NCBI GenBank assembly: GCA_033239005.1
Contig: BSQZ01000070.1
Coordinates: forward strand, 1,133,617 to 1,197,616
Length of the DNA: 64,000 nt
DNA from: Lamellibrachia satsuma
Taxonomy: Eukaryota; Annelida; Polychaeta; Sabellida; Siboglinidae
Direction of reading: 5' to 3'
Shown piece after piece: positions 24,622-64,000 of this stretch (its first letter is position 1; every line of letters begins with the position of its first letter). The notes beneath the pieces were generated by a model. The model worked only from the letters and a program-made list of their open reading frames with translations, was not told the DNA's origin and searched no databases. A program made the translations under genes and the position numbers.

Positions 24622-25267
24622 AAAAATGTAGAAAGTTCTATATTTATTTATATTATTAAATAGAATGAATGTTGTTACAGATCAGAACAGCATCAAGTTG
24701 GAACAGGTCCAACCATAACCATAATCTTAATCATAATAAAAAAGACCCTAAAGATAAAGTTAACCATATAATTAAACCCTAATTACCTTTCAAATTGCAA
24801 CATAATTACTGGGGAAGCTACCCAACAGGTGACACAGATTTGCAGTTAACACACGAACTATGACACATCTGCTCACTTAGAATTCACACTCTGAACATGA
24901 CAATCGATTTTGTCTGTTTATTTTATTCTAAAATATAAATACCAAATAATATACGGTACCGGTACCAAAAGCACAAATTAAAAAAATGTGCTACATCTGT
25001 ACACTGCACAACATTGTACTAAATTTAAATTATAAGATAAACCATGATATTTAGTTCAAATTTCATGAAATATTAGAAAATAAGCCATGAAGATAAATAC
25101 AACTGGTTACAATAAGGCATAACAAATACGGCATAATACACCAAACTAGGCAGGCTAATCATCATGGCATTATGAAATTGAATAATAAGATGGAACAGTC
25201 ATTGTTTCAAATATGTTAGGTACCGTTTCCTATTATATTATTTCACGGCTTAGAATAGCCACTCAAC

Positions 25268-25553
25268 CTGTTAGCCTGTAGTTGGACTTCCTCGTCTCCA
25301 CTTGTTTGTTGTGCTTGTCAGATGCGGCATGATTTGTGAGCGCCTTGGCACCACTTGCAGCATAGTTTATTTCAGACTCGCACCACAAACAGTATGCTCT
25401 GCCGGGTGCTGGCAATTTACGGATGAATGAATCCAGTAAAGTGTCCCCAGCCGACCTCTCCAACCACGCCCAATTCCATCTATTTTTCACACTTTTGTCA
25501 ATGTCTTTCACTGTTAATTTGTCTTGTCGTAAAACAAAGCCTCGACCAGCCAT
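25268..25553 (-). pseudogene. hAT transposase exon 1 (BED-type zinc finger)
   Basis: ATG at 25553 opens MAGRGFVLRQDKL. A C-X2-C...H-X5-H finger (CLWCES...HAASDKH) lies near 25395-25300 and would bind the transposon ends. A donor AACAG/GTTGAGT at 25268/25267 ends the exon in phase 1. This joins in frame to the acceptor at 24621. Confidence 0.75.
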
Positions 25554-26182
25554 GTTTGTTAACCAGGTCGCAAAATTAATGGCTAATGTCTGACCAAAAT
25601 AGATCGCGGTTCGCTATTGGTACACTGCTTTTGATTGTAGCCAACGAAATCGCCGGTTCTGTGTCTTAGCGCCGATCATTCATATATAACGTCACCTGGT
25701 GTAAATGTTCAGTACACCTATCCGCTAGGTGCCGCCACGTGTGAAGACTAAACCCGCAGATAGATCGCTCGCGAGTTAACCAGGATTTCATACCCATACA
25801 CCATTACCTACCCCCCTCACATTTCTCCCCGGATTTACGCGATTCACAAAATGGTCCTTGGAGCAACATAAAAACCGGAATTCCGGCAAAAAACGGAAAT
25901 TTCTCATCCCTGACAACAGTAAACACCGTACGACAATGAATACTTGCGGTTGCCCCTTTTCGCCGTACTTGTTGACATTAATTTAAGTTTCCGCTGGCTT
26001 GCGAGTTCCGGGTGTTGGTGTCGATTATTCAGTTTCGCTGACGCTGCGTCAGCGAGTCAGAAAGTAGCTTCAAAGTTCACTTTTCCGCGTCGTCTCGGTA
26101 ATTACTCGATATCCAGTAATGACAGTCGATGTCAAAACGTATAAGTCCAGTGTTCTATTTACTGAATTAGTAAATGTATTAT
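25554..26182 (-). other. hAT 5' end and Gypsy leader
   Basis: Between the hAT ATG (25553) and its terminal repeat (25916) lies presumed hAT promoter and leader sequence. From 25925 to 26182 it is Gypsy untranslated leader. I see no conserved frame. A 66-aa frame at 25944 on the + strand looks accidental. Confidence 0.5.
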
Positions 26183-26200
26183 CCCATCCTCGTCGCCAGA
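26183..26200 (-). other. Gypsy primer-binding site
   Basis: The minus strand reads TCTGGCGACGAGGATGGG immediately after the 5' LTR end. TGGCGAC...GGAT primer sites directly after the LTR are common in Gypsy elements. The tRNA species was not determined. Confidence 0.75.
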
Positions 26201-26320
26201 TGTAGTGAACGCATGTTTATTAGCTGACATTTATTCTCGAACTGGGGCTGAGAACCGTAATGGAACTGGTAGCCAAGTACATAGTGGCTCGTAAGTACAA
26301 TAGCCATCACATATGCCACA
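26201..26320 (-). repeat. Gypsy 5' LTR (120 bp)
   Basis: Counterpart of 11427-11546, followed on the minus strand by the primer-binding site. Confidence 0.9.
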
Positions 26321-26731
26321 CCTATCAAGCACTTTCATCCAAGCAACCAGCATATTGACATTCACTGCTCACTCCTGCAAGACAGCCCAGACGGCTTCGA
26401 TCATCTAATTATAATCTATTTTTTGTTCCGAGTGTTAAGACAAATGTAAGAATTTGATCTTTTTCAGTTGCTGCACTGACTCTTTGGAACTCACTCTTTT
26501 TTAGCGTTAAGTATGTAAGAAATATAACAGCATTTCACCATGAACTAACAACCCACCTGTTTAAACTTGCTTATCTTCCATAGCTCCCCAGAGTACCAAT
26601 CCAACTGTTTAAAATGGAACTGCTTGTCAATTATGAACTGCTTAAACCCTTTTGTTTTCGTGCGCTGCAGAGCCAGCATTTCAACAGGATTTTAGCGCAA
26701 TATAAATATTTTATATATTATTAGTATTATT
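26321..26731 (+). mobile_element. CR1/L2-like LINE, right part with 3' end
   Basis: This continues the LINE interrupted at 11426. It shows a FSVAALTLWNSL-type motif and a TTHLFKLAY end, then AGCGCAATATAAATATT and a short ATT repeat. That matches the usual 3' end of L2/CR1 elements. Confidence 0.8.
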
Positions 26732-27126
26732 GGTCAATTGCTACTGCGCATACACCGTGTCCCTTCGTCATCAACCAGTGACACTTTCATAAGGCAACTG
26801 TCTCACACTCTAGCAAACAATGTGCAAACAGCATTTATATGTTAACACAAAGGTGTTTCCGTTACAAGGACATTAAAAGAGACGAAATAAAAGTGTTTTA
26901 AATAGTTCATGATTATGAAGATATTGATATAACTAGCTACTTCAAACATAAAGTTGGTAGTAGAAATAGACGACACAAAGCAACGTTAGTAGAACAGTGT
27001 AGGTTTGGTTTTGAGAAAGTGCAATTTAAATAGTAGGATATTATTTACTTTTAAGCTGTGGTTTGTGTGTTCTTCGACGTCACGTGGGTATAAGCTGTCT
27101 GGTGCAAAATAGTTTCAGGAAATTCA
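26732..27126. repeat. Diverged fragment of the tandem-unit tail
   Basis: About 26795-26890 (AACTGTCTCACACTCTAGCA onward) resembles the tail at 5590-5690 and 9830-9930, with many changes. The rest of this stretch shows nothing I recognise. Confidence 0.5.
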
Positions 27127-27899
27127 AAATTAACTATTGGATTAGTTTACCGAAGTCCAATCATAAACGAAGAGGATAACACAAAAATACAAAATGCTAT
27201 AAAGGAAGTTAGTAAAGGGGAATGTATCATAATGGGAGATTTTAACCATGGACACATACAATGGAAATCTCTAGAGAGTACAGGGGGTGAGGACCAACAA
27301 TTTCTATTTTTAATTCAGGATAGCTTCCTTATTCAGCATGTGCTAGAACCAACCAGGGGAAATAATGTATTAGATATAGTTTTGTTATCACAAAAAGAAT
27401 TAGTGGACAATGTAAAAATACATGAACCATTAGGTAACAGTCACAATCAAATACATTTTGACTTCAATGTAAAATCAGAAGAGGCTATTAGAAGAAGAAT
27501 GTTTAAGCAAACTCTGTGGAGGGTTTATAGGCGCATCAGAAATGACGAAAACTATGCAAATTACAAAGAGGCACTTAACCTAGCTACAACTGAAATTAGA
27601 AAATATCAAAGAACCTTTGAATAAAAATTGGCAGGTAATATAAAAAATTACAGCAACAGTTTCTATGCTTATGTAATGTTGTCTACTTAGATTTTCAGAA
27701 TGCTTTCGATAAAGTGCCACACCAAAGATTGATACTTAAACTAAAAGCCCATGGTATAGGTGATGATGTAATCAACTGGATAGAAACGTGGCTTACTCAC
27801 AGAAGACAGAGTAATAGTAGATGGTGAGATTTCAAACTGGAAATCTGTTCTGAGTGGGGTACCACAGGGATCAGAATTAGGCCCTATACTATAAATATA

Positions 27900-27989
<90 letters not shown>

Positions 27990-28245
27990 GATTTGGAAGA
28001 TGATATATCTAGCAAAGTACTGACATTTGCAGATGATACAAAAGTATTCAGAAAGGTTACTAATGTTACAGATAAACAAAGTTTACAGGATGAACTAGAT
28101 AAGTTAATTAAATGGTAAGAAAAATGGCAAATGTTATTCAATTTTGGGAAGTGTAAATGCATACACATAGGACATGGAAATAGAAAGACAAAGAATATAA
28201 AATTGGGAATGCTGTACTAGGTAGAACCACACAAGAAAAGTAGTC
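27127..28245 (+). mobile_element. CR1-like LINE fragment, internally deleted
   Basis: An endonuclease segment (MGDFNHGHIQW at 27232, then RGNNVLDIVLLSQ) is open to a stop at 27622-27624. After about 30 bp the sequence jumps to the RT palm: YLDFQNAFDKVPH near 27691, and GVPQGSELGPIL near 27857. After a TA repeat come INDLEDDI and FADDT near 28025. Roughly 150 residues between endonuclease and RT are missing. Frame changes near 27815 and a stop near 28118 confirm decay. Confidence 0.85.
27893..27987. repeat. (TA)n microsatellite inside the LINE RT core
   Basis: About 45 TA units sit where the RT normally encodes the FLIYIN stretch between the PQG and FADD motifs. Confidence 0.95.
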
Positions 28246-29465
28246 ACATTTAGTGCTAACATGAAAGTTTCATAGCAATATCGGATTGCTCGCTCATAGA
28301 TACGGCCCTGTCCAGCAGGATTCCAGGCACAGTTACACCATCAAGCATAACACGTTGTAGCAGATGTTGCACCAGTGGGCGGGCGGGCGATAATAAAGTA
28401 GCACCTCTGGTTAATGAAGATGGGGTGTAGTGAATAAACTATGGAATCTTTATTCGTATGTTGTTGGTACTGCACTGTAATTCTTCTTTTGGAATTTTGA
28501 GGTCGTCCCGTAACTGTGATAGATTGTTCAACAACAAAAACATCTAATTCTGTTCGCACCGACGTCGCCGGCCTCCTGTGTCCTTAATTTCGCCATTCCA
28601 TCGAAGAGACCCACTCACCAGGGTGCTTTGTTTATTGTTTGTTGTTTGTCAAAGCCCACACTAATGGGTAATTGGATGCAACAAAATAAAGCAGTAGCAT
28701 ACCCACGTTAACATTATCAGACATACATATTTTGAAGTAGACGAGACGTAATTGACATTGTTGTGTTTGGCGTACCTATTTAAACGGCACCATTTTAGTA
28801 TTTAGCTTATTTCGTGTTGGTAATTTATCAGAACTTACAACAGACACTGCATTAGACAGGCTACTCTGTCAAAGAAGAAGAAATCACAGATGTTATCAGG
28901 CCACGTTGTGGTTCGGCATGATGATGGTGTTGTATAATGGCATGCATTGTTATTGTATTAATAACTGTTACGTGTAAGGTTTATTAAACTGGTATATTGC
29001 CTGAAATTATTTCCGTCCAGGGAAGACATTTATAGACTTATGTGTGACAACGGGTGTTTTACTTTGCATCAACACATAACACTTAAAATGGGATTTTTAA
29101 ATGCAGTGACTCAAAATCCACCAATGCGCCACTTTCATTGACATACATTGAATGTAACTATTACAGTTCTATTCAAATATATGTTTGTTTGTTCCCTCGT
29201 ATCTTCGTCAGTTTTGCATGCACCAGAGACTGACATGTTGTAGGCCTGCTCGGGGGCCCATTCACCGGGGTTGTGATCCTTCGTACAAAGGGTGGTTCGT
29301 AGTTACATACAACTGTTCACAACGATATGCGTATTTTCAGGATTGGCACAAACTACGTAATTTATCCCAAACGTCCGCATAAGTTACTTCGTGACACCGA
29401 ACGAACGCCGCATTAAGACGTAGATACATCATACCTGCCTAACATGCAATTAGTGGTAGGCCGGG
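28246..29465. other. Unannotated stretch
   Basis: About 1.2 kb of AT-rich DNA with only short unrelated frames. I see no domain, RNA or repeat boundary that I can support. Confidence 0.5.
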
Positions 29466-29741
29466 TTATTTTCGCTCGGCCTAAACCTAGAATGACTAGA
29501 CTATGGGTGACGCTTTGTCCATTGAAACGCGATTGTACGCCAACTGAACACAGATTCTATCGGTTCACCGACATTGAACTGGTGGCACCACGGTGTCAAA
29601 CTGGGACATGTTGACATAACCGGAAGGAAGGTGTCAACCATAATATGGTGGAACTCGGTGTGTAGAAAATCTTCCGAAGAAACCGCTTACTGGGTAACTT
29701 GTGCGAAATTGCGTGCGTCAGTGCATGCGTGCATGCGTGCA

Positions 29742-29784
<43 letters not shown>

Positions 29785-29935
29785 GTGCGTGTGCGTGCGT
29801 GATGTCTATACAGTGCGCGTGCCCGTCTGACATGGACTAACTCTTGGTGCAGGACTAACTGTATTTAGATAATAAGCCCCTGTTTCTGTATAGAAGCACT
29901 GATCACTGCCTAACATTCAATAATCCAACACAGAT
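29466..29935 (+). repeat. Divergent dispersed copy of the tandem-unit core, single 82-mer
   Basis: TTTCGCTCGGCCTAAACC onward matches copy 1 from 4497. It includes the CATAATATGGTGGAACTC stretch (as at 4770) and one degenerate monomer (GCACTGATCACTGCC, 29886 onward). The head module is absent, so the head is a separable piece. A (GT)n tract lies at 29742-29800. Confidence 0.75.
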
Positions 29936-30697
29936 CTCTACGTTCTTACTAGGGTCAAATGGTTGGTTCACACGCCTTAGTTGGGTGTAGTTGGTCCAAA
30001 CATCCTTTGTAGAATTTAAAAGCCTGAACATCAAACCTTTTACATTGACAATTGACCCTGACTTATGTTACCAATCAGTTTAGCCGTGATGTTTGTCGCC
30101 ACAGATAAAAAAGCACAGAGTAATCGACACATTCAATTTACGTTAGTATTATTAAGCCAGTACACAAGGAGGAACTCCTGAGTATAACACACCTGCACAT
30201 ACGTAGCCAATAACATGATTGTCTACACTGTTTTACCCACAAAACTCTTGCTGATCTGGCCACAACTACTTTCCCTCACTATAAAGATCGCCGGGTCGCA
30301 TCTTACACAGATGCTGCGGACTTCTGGTTCCTTGGATTCAGTATCTCCGACAAAGGATCTAGATGTTATGTACCCCAGTGAAGACATACAAAATAGTGAC
30401 GTAGATTCAATTGTCAACGATGGGGATTCATCACAGAGGATAACGGGTCACATTCAGGGATTGATCCAAACGATAAACGATTTTGACGCGCAAATGGATG
30501 CACTTCAAACACGCCTCAGTGCATTCTAAAAACAATGAGCATGCACAGTTAGTTCAGAATAGTAACAACATTCCGAGCTTCTTTACTGTGTCACCAACTG
30601 CAATATGTCCCGCTTTCATATCATGGTTCACAAATCCATGCTCTTAGAAAATCGATAATCAAATTACACGATGAATGTGTTCGGTGTGCGCTTGTAG
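29936..30697. other. Unannotated stretch before the transporter exons
   Basis: A 104-codon frame (30215-30529) has no motif I recognise and low coding character. The missing first exon of the transporter could be here or farther upstream. I cannot find a convincing short exon with a phase-0 donor. Confidence 0.4.
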
Positions 30698-60220
<29,523 letters not shown>

Positions 60221-60680
60221 CAACGTCAATGTCAGTCAATTGTAATGGATTATTAATTTGTTTTGATAAATACTAATTTAAAATTATAAAATATTAACTT
60301 TGATAGTGTAGTTGAAATGTTGCTTAATAACTACATGTGTATGCTTAAATAATCCAGTGAGGACTATTATGTCATCACTACTATCATCTCTGGTGAGGAC
60401 TATATTATATCACCAGAACTGTATACAATGTCATGTACTAGTTATATTAGTTTTATCAGCATATTAATACTAATTTGTCACTTATTTATCTAAATAATCT
60501 CGATACCAATTAAATACTTTCTCAGATTCAAAGGTGGCAATGATAAAACTTATTTCTCAAACATACTAGATTTAGTTCCCGACGAAAGCTCTCTCAGACA
60601 AGTCCAAATATTACAACGTTGATGACTCGAAGGGTTTTCTGGCTAAACACATAAATAAATAAACAGTTAATCTCTACATT
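60221..60680 (+). other. Probable 3' UTR of the transporter
   Basis: AT-rich. Candidate polyadenylation signals are ATTAAA at 60509-60514 and AATAAA at 60654-60659. Which is used is unknown. Confidence 0.4.
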
Positions 60681-60779
60681 TTATTAACTAAATATTCTTG
60701 TAAACATTGAATCAGATGTATTTATCAATTAAATATGCATACAAGAAGCAAGAAGAGGAAATACGTCACATGTAGTACA

Positions 60780-61265
60780 TCTGAAATATAAAAATTATAC
60801 TATGTTAGCCCAAGCATACACTGATAAATGTTCAAGGAAAAGAGGGTTGGTGACTTATATATCAAACAATATTTCTTTAATTGATTGCATAATACCTACC
60901 CAACATGGAAAGGGTTGTCTATGGACATAATTGACGATTCAGGGAAAAGAATCACGATCTATAACATCTACAGATCTAGTAAAAATAATAATAGCCATGC
61001 CTCATTTTACAAATTTTTGCCATAATTCAGTCCCGTAATTCGGAACTTAAGTAGATCTTCTAAAACTGTTGCATTGACGGGAAATTTCAATATCGATCTA
61101 TTAAAGTTTAACTACAATATTAAATGTCAAGAATGTTATTATTATTTAGCTGAATTCGATCATCTTCCTGTAGTAACTTTGCCAACGAGAATGTCAAAAC
61201 GAAATGCAACACTCATGGATCATGTGCATTGTAAATCTCCAAACCCACTCACAAAATCTATTTAA
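60780..61265 (+). mobile_element. LINE endonuclease fragment A
   Basis: The + strand encodes RGLVTYISNNISLIDCI, IYNIYRSS, GNFNIDLLKFN and LPTRMSKRNATLMDH in pieces, matching an APE endonuclease of a CR1/L2-type LINE. One frame change lies near 60940 and a stop near 61024. Confidence 0.7.
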
Positions 61266-62099
61266 TAAATCTAAAAAATTAAATGCGTCGTTACGTCGGA
61301 ATGGTTAACTACCCCGCCAAGTTTATGCAGCACATGACGGATATCATCTACACGTTGAGCAATCTGACTAAACACGACGTTATGTAGTCGGATTCATTAG
61401 TGGTCCACATTCTAAGTGACATATGATAAAATTATTATCGGGCCAGAAATTGCAGCATATTAGTTACAACATATTATACTATTAATGTATTATGGCCTGA
61501 ACAGGATCTCTCCTTTTTCTTCTTCATTTTTAATTCTCCCCGAAAAGTTAGTTCGATCGATGTCTATGATGTTTCCTTTTTCGTACTTATTTTTTCTTTG
61601 TTTTTTCTTTATTGACAAAAATCGTTACACAGACATAGTTTACCATTATGTTTACACCTGTATATTATGTTTACCCCTGTACACATATCCGTTGTTGCAC
61701 TATACGTAACATCAAATTCGAATAACACCCACAAGAGCATAACATTACCAGTCACAACACAAATCTACATAACATTACCACGTCACAACACAAATCTACA
61801 TAATATTACCACGTCACAACACAAATCTACATACGCACAATCAACATAAAACATTTTCAAACGATGCATATGAGGTATACAGATATAATGTCTCGAGAAA
61901 TCACCTCACGCATATCATGCTGCACACTTCACATAAGCAAACTATGAACACTTAATGACATCTGAAGAATTATGTCTACAGTATTTGGGCTTTTTAAATA
62001 ATATCCTAGATGATAATACAAATCAGACAAATGAATTAAATTAATTAAATCCTATATGTCTATCCTCATATTTCGACTTGGATGCATTTATTCCTTTAT
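61266..62099. other. Unannotated stretch with a 30-31-bp minisatellite
   Basis: Three copies of ATAACATTACCACGTCACAA plus CACAAATCTAC lie at about 61739-61832. I see nothing else I can name. Confidence 0.6.
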
Positions 62100-62640
62100 G
62101 TAAGAAGAAGAAAAAATTATTCAGCGTAATAAGCTCAAATATACAATCTAAATCTAATCCAAATTTAGCGAACTAATGGCATTCGTAGAGGAATTAAAAA
62201 CTGAAAATGTTCAATTTAGTGTTATACAAAGTTACAGCTGGACGGATACAATTGCATTACACAGGGAAAAACATCCAGTAAATGGAGGAATAATCATATA
62301 CGTTGATTCAAAATATACATACGAAGTGATTCAAAATCTAAACAATTATGAACTTTGGGAAAGGCTAATTATCAAAATAAATTAAGGTGGTTTGATCAAC
62401 ATAGTAATACTAGGAAATATTTATAGGCCTCCGAGAAATTTAATTGATAACCTGGAATAGTTCATAAAAGAATTTTCACTAATGCTATAATCTCTAGATC
62501 AAATATAACACAATATAATCTTCTTACATCACATATGTATCCCCAAATTACACTACCAACTAGATTTTAAGAAAGACACGGTACACTAATAGATAATTGT
62601 GATGTATTTCGAATACTAAGTCTCGATCCGCGTTTTAAGT
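62100..62640 (+). mobile_element. LINE endonuclease fragment B
   Basis: Encodes LMAFVEELKTENVQFSVIQ, GGIIIYVDSKYTYEVIQ and LGNIYRPPRNLIDNLE, then a short LPTRF-like end. It is an APE endonuclease with internal deletions and stops (near 62383 and 62458). Confidence 0.75.
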
Positions 62641-64000
62641 TACCCGTGTTTTGATACCGGAGACCCCGGGCGTTTTTATGTTGCTTGTATCCGTGGCGTG
62701 GTGCAGCCATGTTTCGTTAATAAAGTTGCGACATCGTTAGTTATTGTCAATTGGGCGATCTTTTACTTTCTGACCTAACCATGAAAATGACTACCTAGAG
62801 CACCCAAACTTCTCTTCATATATCTACTATACATATACACATGTCACGTGGTCAAAAAGGTACATTTACTTTCTCAAAACGATCAAAATTTACAAAAGAA
62901 TTAAACCAAAACATCGCACTCTCCTACGGCGCCTATGCGTAGCGCCAAGACTACCGTAAAATCGATGCATATGATAAGGCGTCAAATCAAACAGTACAAT
63001 TGTGTATTCCCGTTTAAATTGTGCGTAGGTGCGTGCGTGCGTGCTTCATTGCTTGTAATTATGTGTATCTCAGTATTATTTGTGTTTTTGCTATATGTGA
63101 CATGTCATGTTCCTAGATAATTAGTTTTATTCATATTATCATCAGATTGTGTTAATTTTTTAGATGTATTTTAAGTATCTCTGAATGGACTTTGTCCAGA
63201 GTTACGGTGCTATTTTAATACCAAGTGCTTTTTAAATACAGTAATTATTTAAAGCGTACTGTCGAATCTAATACAAATGACCTCAACAAAAATATTATTA
63301 TTACTTTGTCACAAAATGTGTTACTAGTATGTAACCACTGATTTCTTTAGAGATCAGCAGTTGTTACCTCCCATAATCAGTATGAAGTTAAACACAAAAT
63401 AAGACACATGCGCGTAGATGGCAGCATATAACGCATTCTTCAGGAAAAGTGGTGTGTTTTTATTCAGCATGTAGATGTTTTATACATAAAAAAATATCAT
63501 TAAAAGGGCATCGCACCCATACATCACGCAATATTACTACATGTAATCATCACAATTTATTTAATTTAATAACTTCAACTTATAACATTTTATTAGTTGC
63601 AGAACACACGCACGTACGCACGCACGCATATGTAATCATGATAAGTACACTTATATAACGCACATGCTTAAAATTCATAGTTTATGAAATTAATGAGTTA
63701 AATAGAGTAGGTAAACATGATGCACGTAGTAATGTCCTAATGTCATATTAGTAATTATCTTATTTTGATACATACCGGTGTAACCCGGGAAGTGAGACGG
63801 AGAGTGGATGCGGGAGAACACAATGTAATGCCAACGAATAAAGGTTCGTTATCTGTACCCTTTATTGACGATCACCAATATCTATTCACCACAAGGCATC
63901 ACAATGACGACGAGGATGGGATCATCCAGAACAATCAGATCCATAGACATTCAATGTTGCATTTTTGGTGAATAAAGCAAATGTGGTTGTTGCTGTGCAA
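62641..64000. other. Unannotated right end
   Basis: AT-rich, with short GCGTGC and ACGCAC runs near 63030 and 63606. Frames at 62935, 63449 and 63765 show no motif I recognise. Confidence 0.5.

Larger units (their letters stand above)
15217..25916 (-). mobile_element. hAT-family DNA transposon nested in the Gypsy leader
   Basis: The right end reads CAGGGATGAGAAATTTCC on the minus strand at 25916, a typical hAT terminal inverted repeat start, and is flanked by ACAACAGT (25917-25924). The left end is less clear: ACAACACA at 15209-15216 matches that duplication at six of eight bases, followed by an eroded TGCATGAGAG end. Inside is one transposase gene with an intron, split by BEL/Pao. The insertion sits just upstream of the Gypsy gag start (15194). 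The left boundary is tentative and the right one is firm. Confidence 0.7.
11427..26320 (-). mobile_element. Gypsy (Metaviridae-type) LTR retrotransposon, minus strand, hosting nested insertions
   Basis: The 120-bp terminal repeats at 11427-11546 and 26201-26320 start TG and end CA and differ at about one site. They are flanked by the 5-bp duplication CCTAT (11422-11426 and 26321-26325). On the minus strand the order is 5' LTR, primer-binding site (26200-26183), leader, nested hAT gene (itself split by BEL/Pao), gag, pol, polypurine tract, 3' LTR. Very short LTRs are known in the Mag lineage. That assignment is inference. The gag-pol body is only about 3.5 kb because of internal deletions. Confidence 0.9.

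Noticed and set aside
30215..30529. 104-codon frame as the missing first exon or a separate gene
   Set aside because: It lacks a donor in the required phase, shows no TMD0-like sequence, and no domain is recognised.
63765..63971. Small gene at the right end
   Set aside because: 68 codons with no recognisable motif, no splice context and no neighbour support.

Overview
This is a eukaryotic window. There are no bacterial operon features. Genes are split by GT-AG introns, microsatellites and minisatellites are long, and non-LTR, LTR and DNA transposons are dense. The only complete-looking host gene is an ABCC1/MRP1-type ABC transporter. The repeat mix (CR1/L2-like and Jockey-like LINEs, a short-LTR Gypsy, BEL/Pao, hAT, Harbinger, a tRNA-like SINE segment) suggests an invertebrate bilaterian, most likely a marine lophotrochozoan. 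That taxonomic guess is inference and I cannot name the species.

Left part, about 1-30.6 kb, is repeat-rich DNA with no host gene I can recognise. It holds a broken Jockey-like LINE (280-3426) inside a perfect 12-bp target duplication, a short minisatellite, and a decayed Gypsy gag scrap. From 4256 to 10525 lies a tandemly repeated unit. In its second copy an internal 82-bp monomer has expanded to about 30 copies (6519-8958). From 11.2 to 26.7 kb there is a four-deep nest: a CR1/L2-like LINE was split by a Gypsy element with 120-bp LTRs, the Gypsy leader carries an intron-containing hAT transposase gene, and that gene was split by a BEL/Pao element (16515-23486) with a 5-bp target duplication. 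A second CR1-like LINE fragment (27127-28245) and a divergent single-monomer copy of the 82-bp family (29466-29935) follow.

Right part, 30698-60220, is the ABCC1-like transporter on the + strand. I place 31 coding exons with GT-AG boundaries. They total 4,737 nt (1,578 codons plus stop), and all exon phases join without a break. TMD0, L0, TMD1, NBD1, the linker, TMD2 and NBD2 are all present. The first exon with the start codon (expected to be about 16 codons by analogy with human ABCC1) is not identified and probably lies upstream, so the TE nest may sit in intron 1 or in the 5' flank. Introns carry (GT)n, (CA)n, (AT)n, three minisatellites, a Harbinger element with perfect 21-bp terminal inverted repeats, and several LINE 3' scraps.

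The most unusual signals are these: a 41-bp minisatellite made from an exon end plus its 5' splice site, so that a splice donor is repeated about 25 times (49030-50080); a second decaying exon-end duplication (42012-42175); an H-loop His-to-Asn change in NBD1; and two in-frame coding tandem repeats in cytoplasmic segments of the transporter. The last 3.8 kb holds a likely 3' UTR and two related LINE endonuclease fragments.
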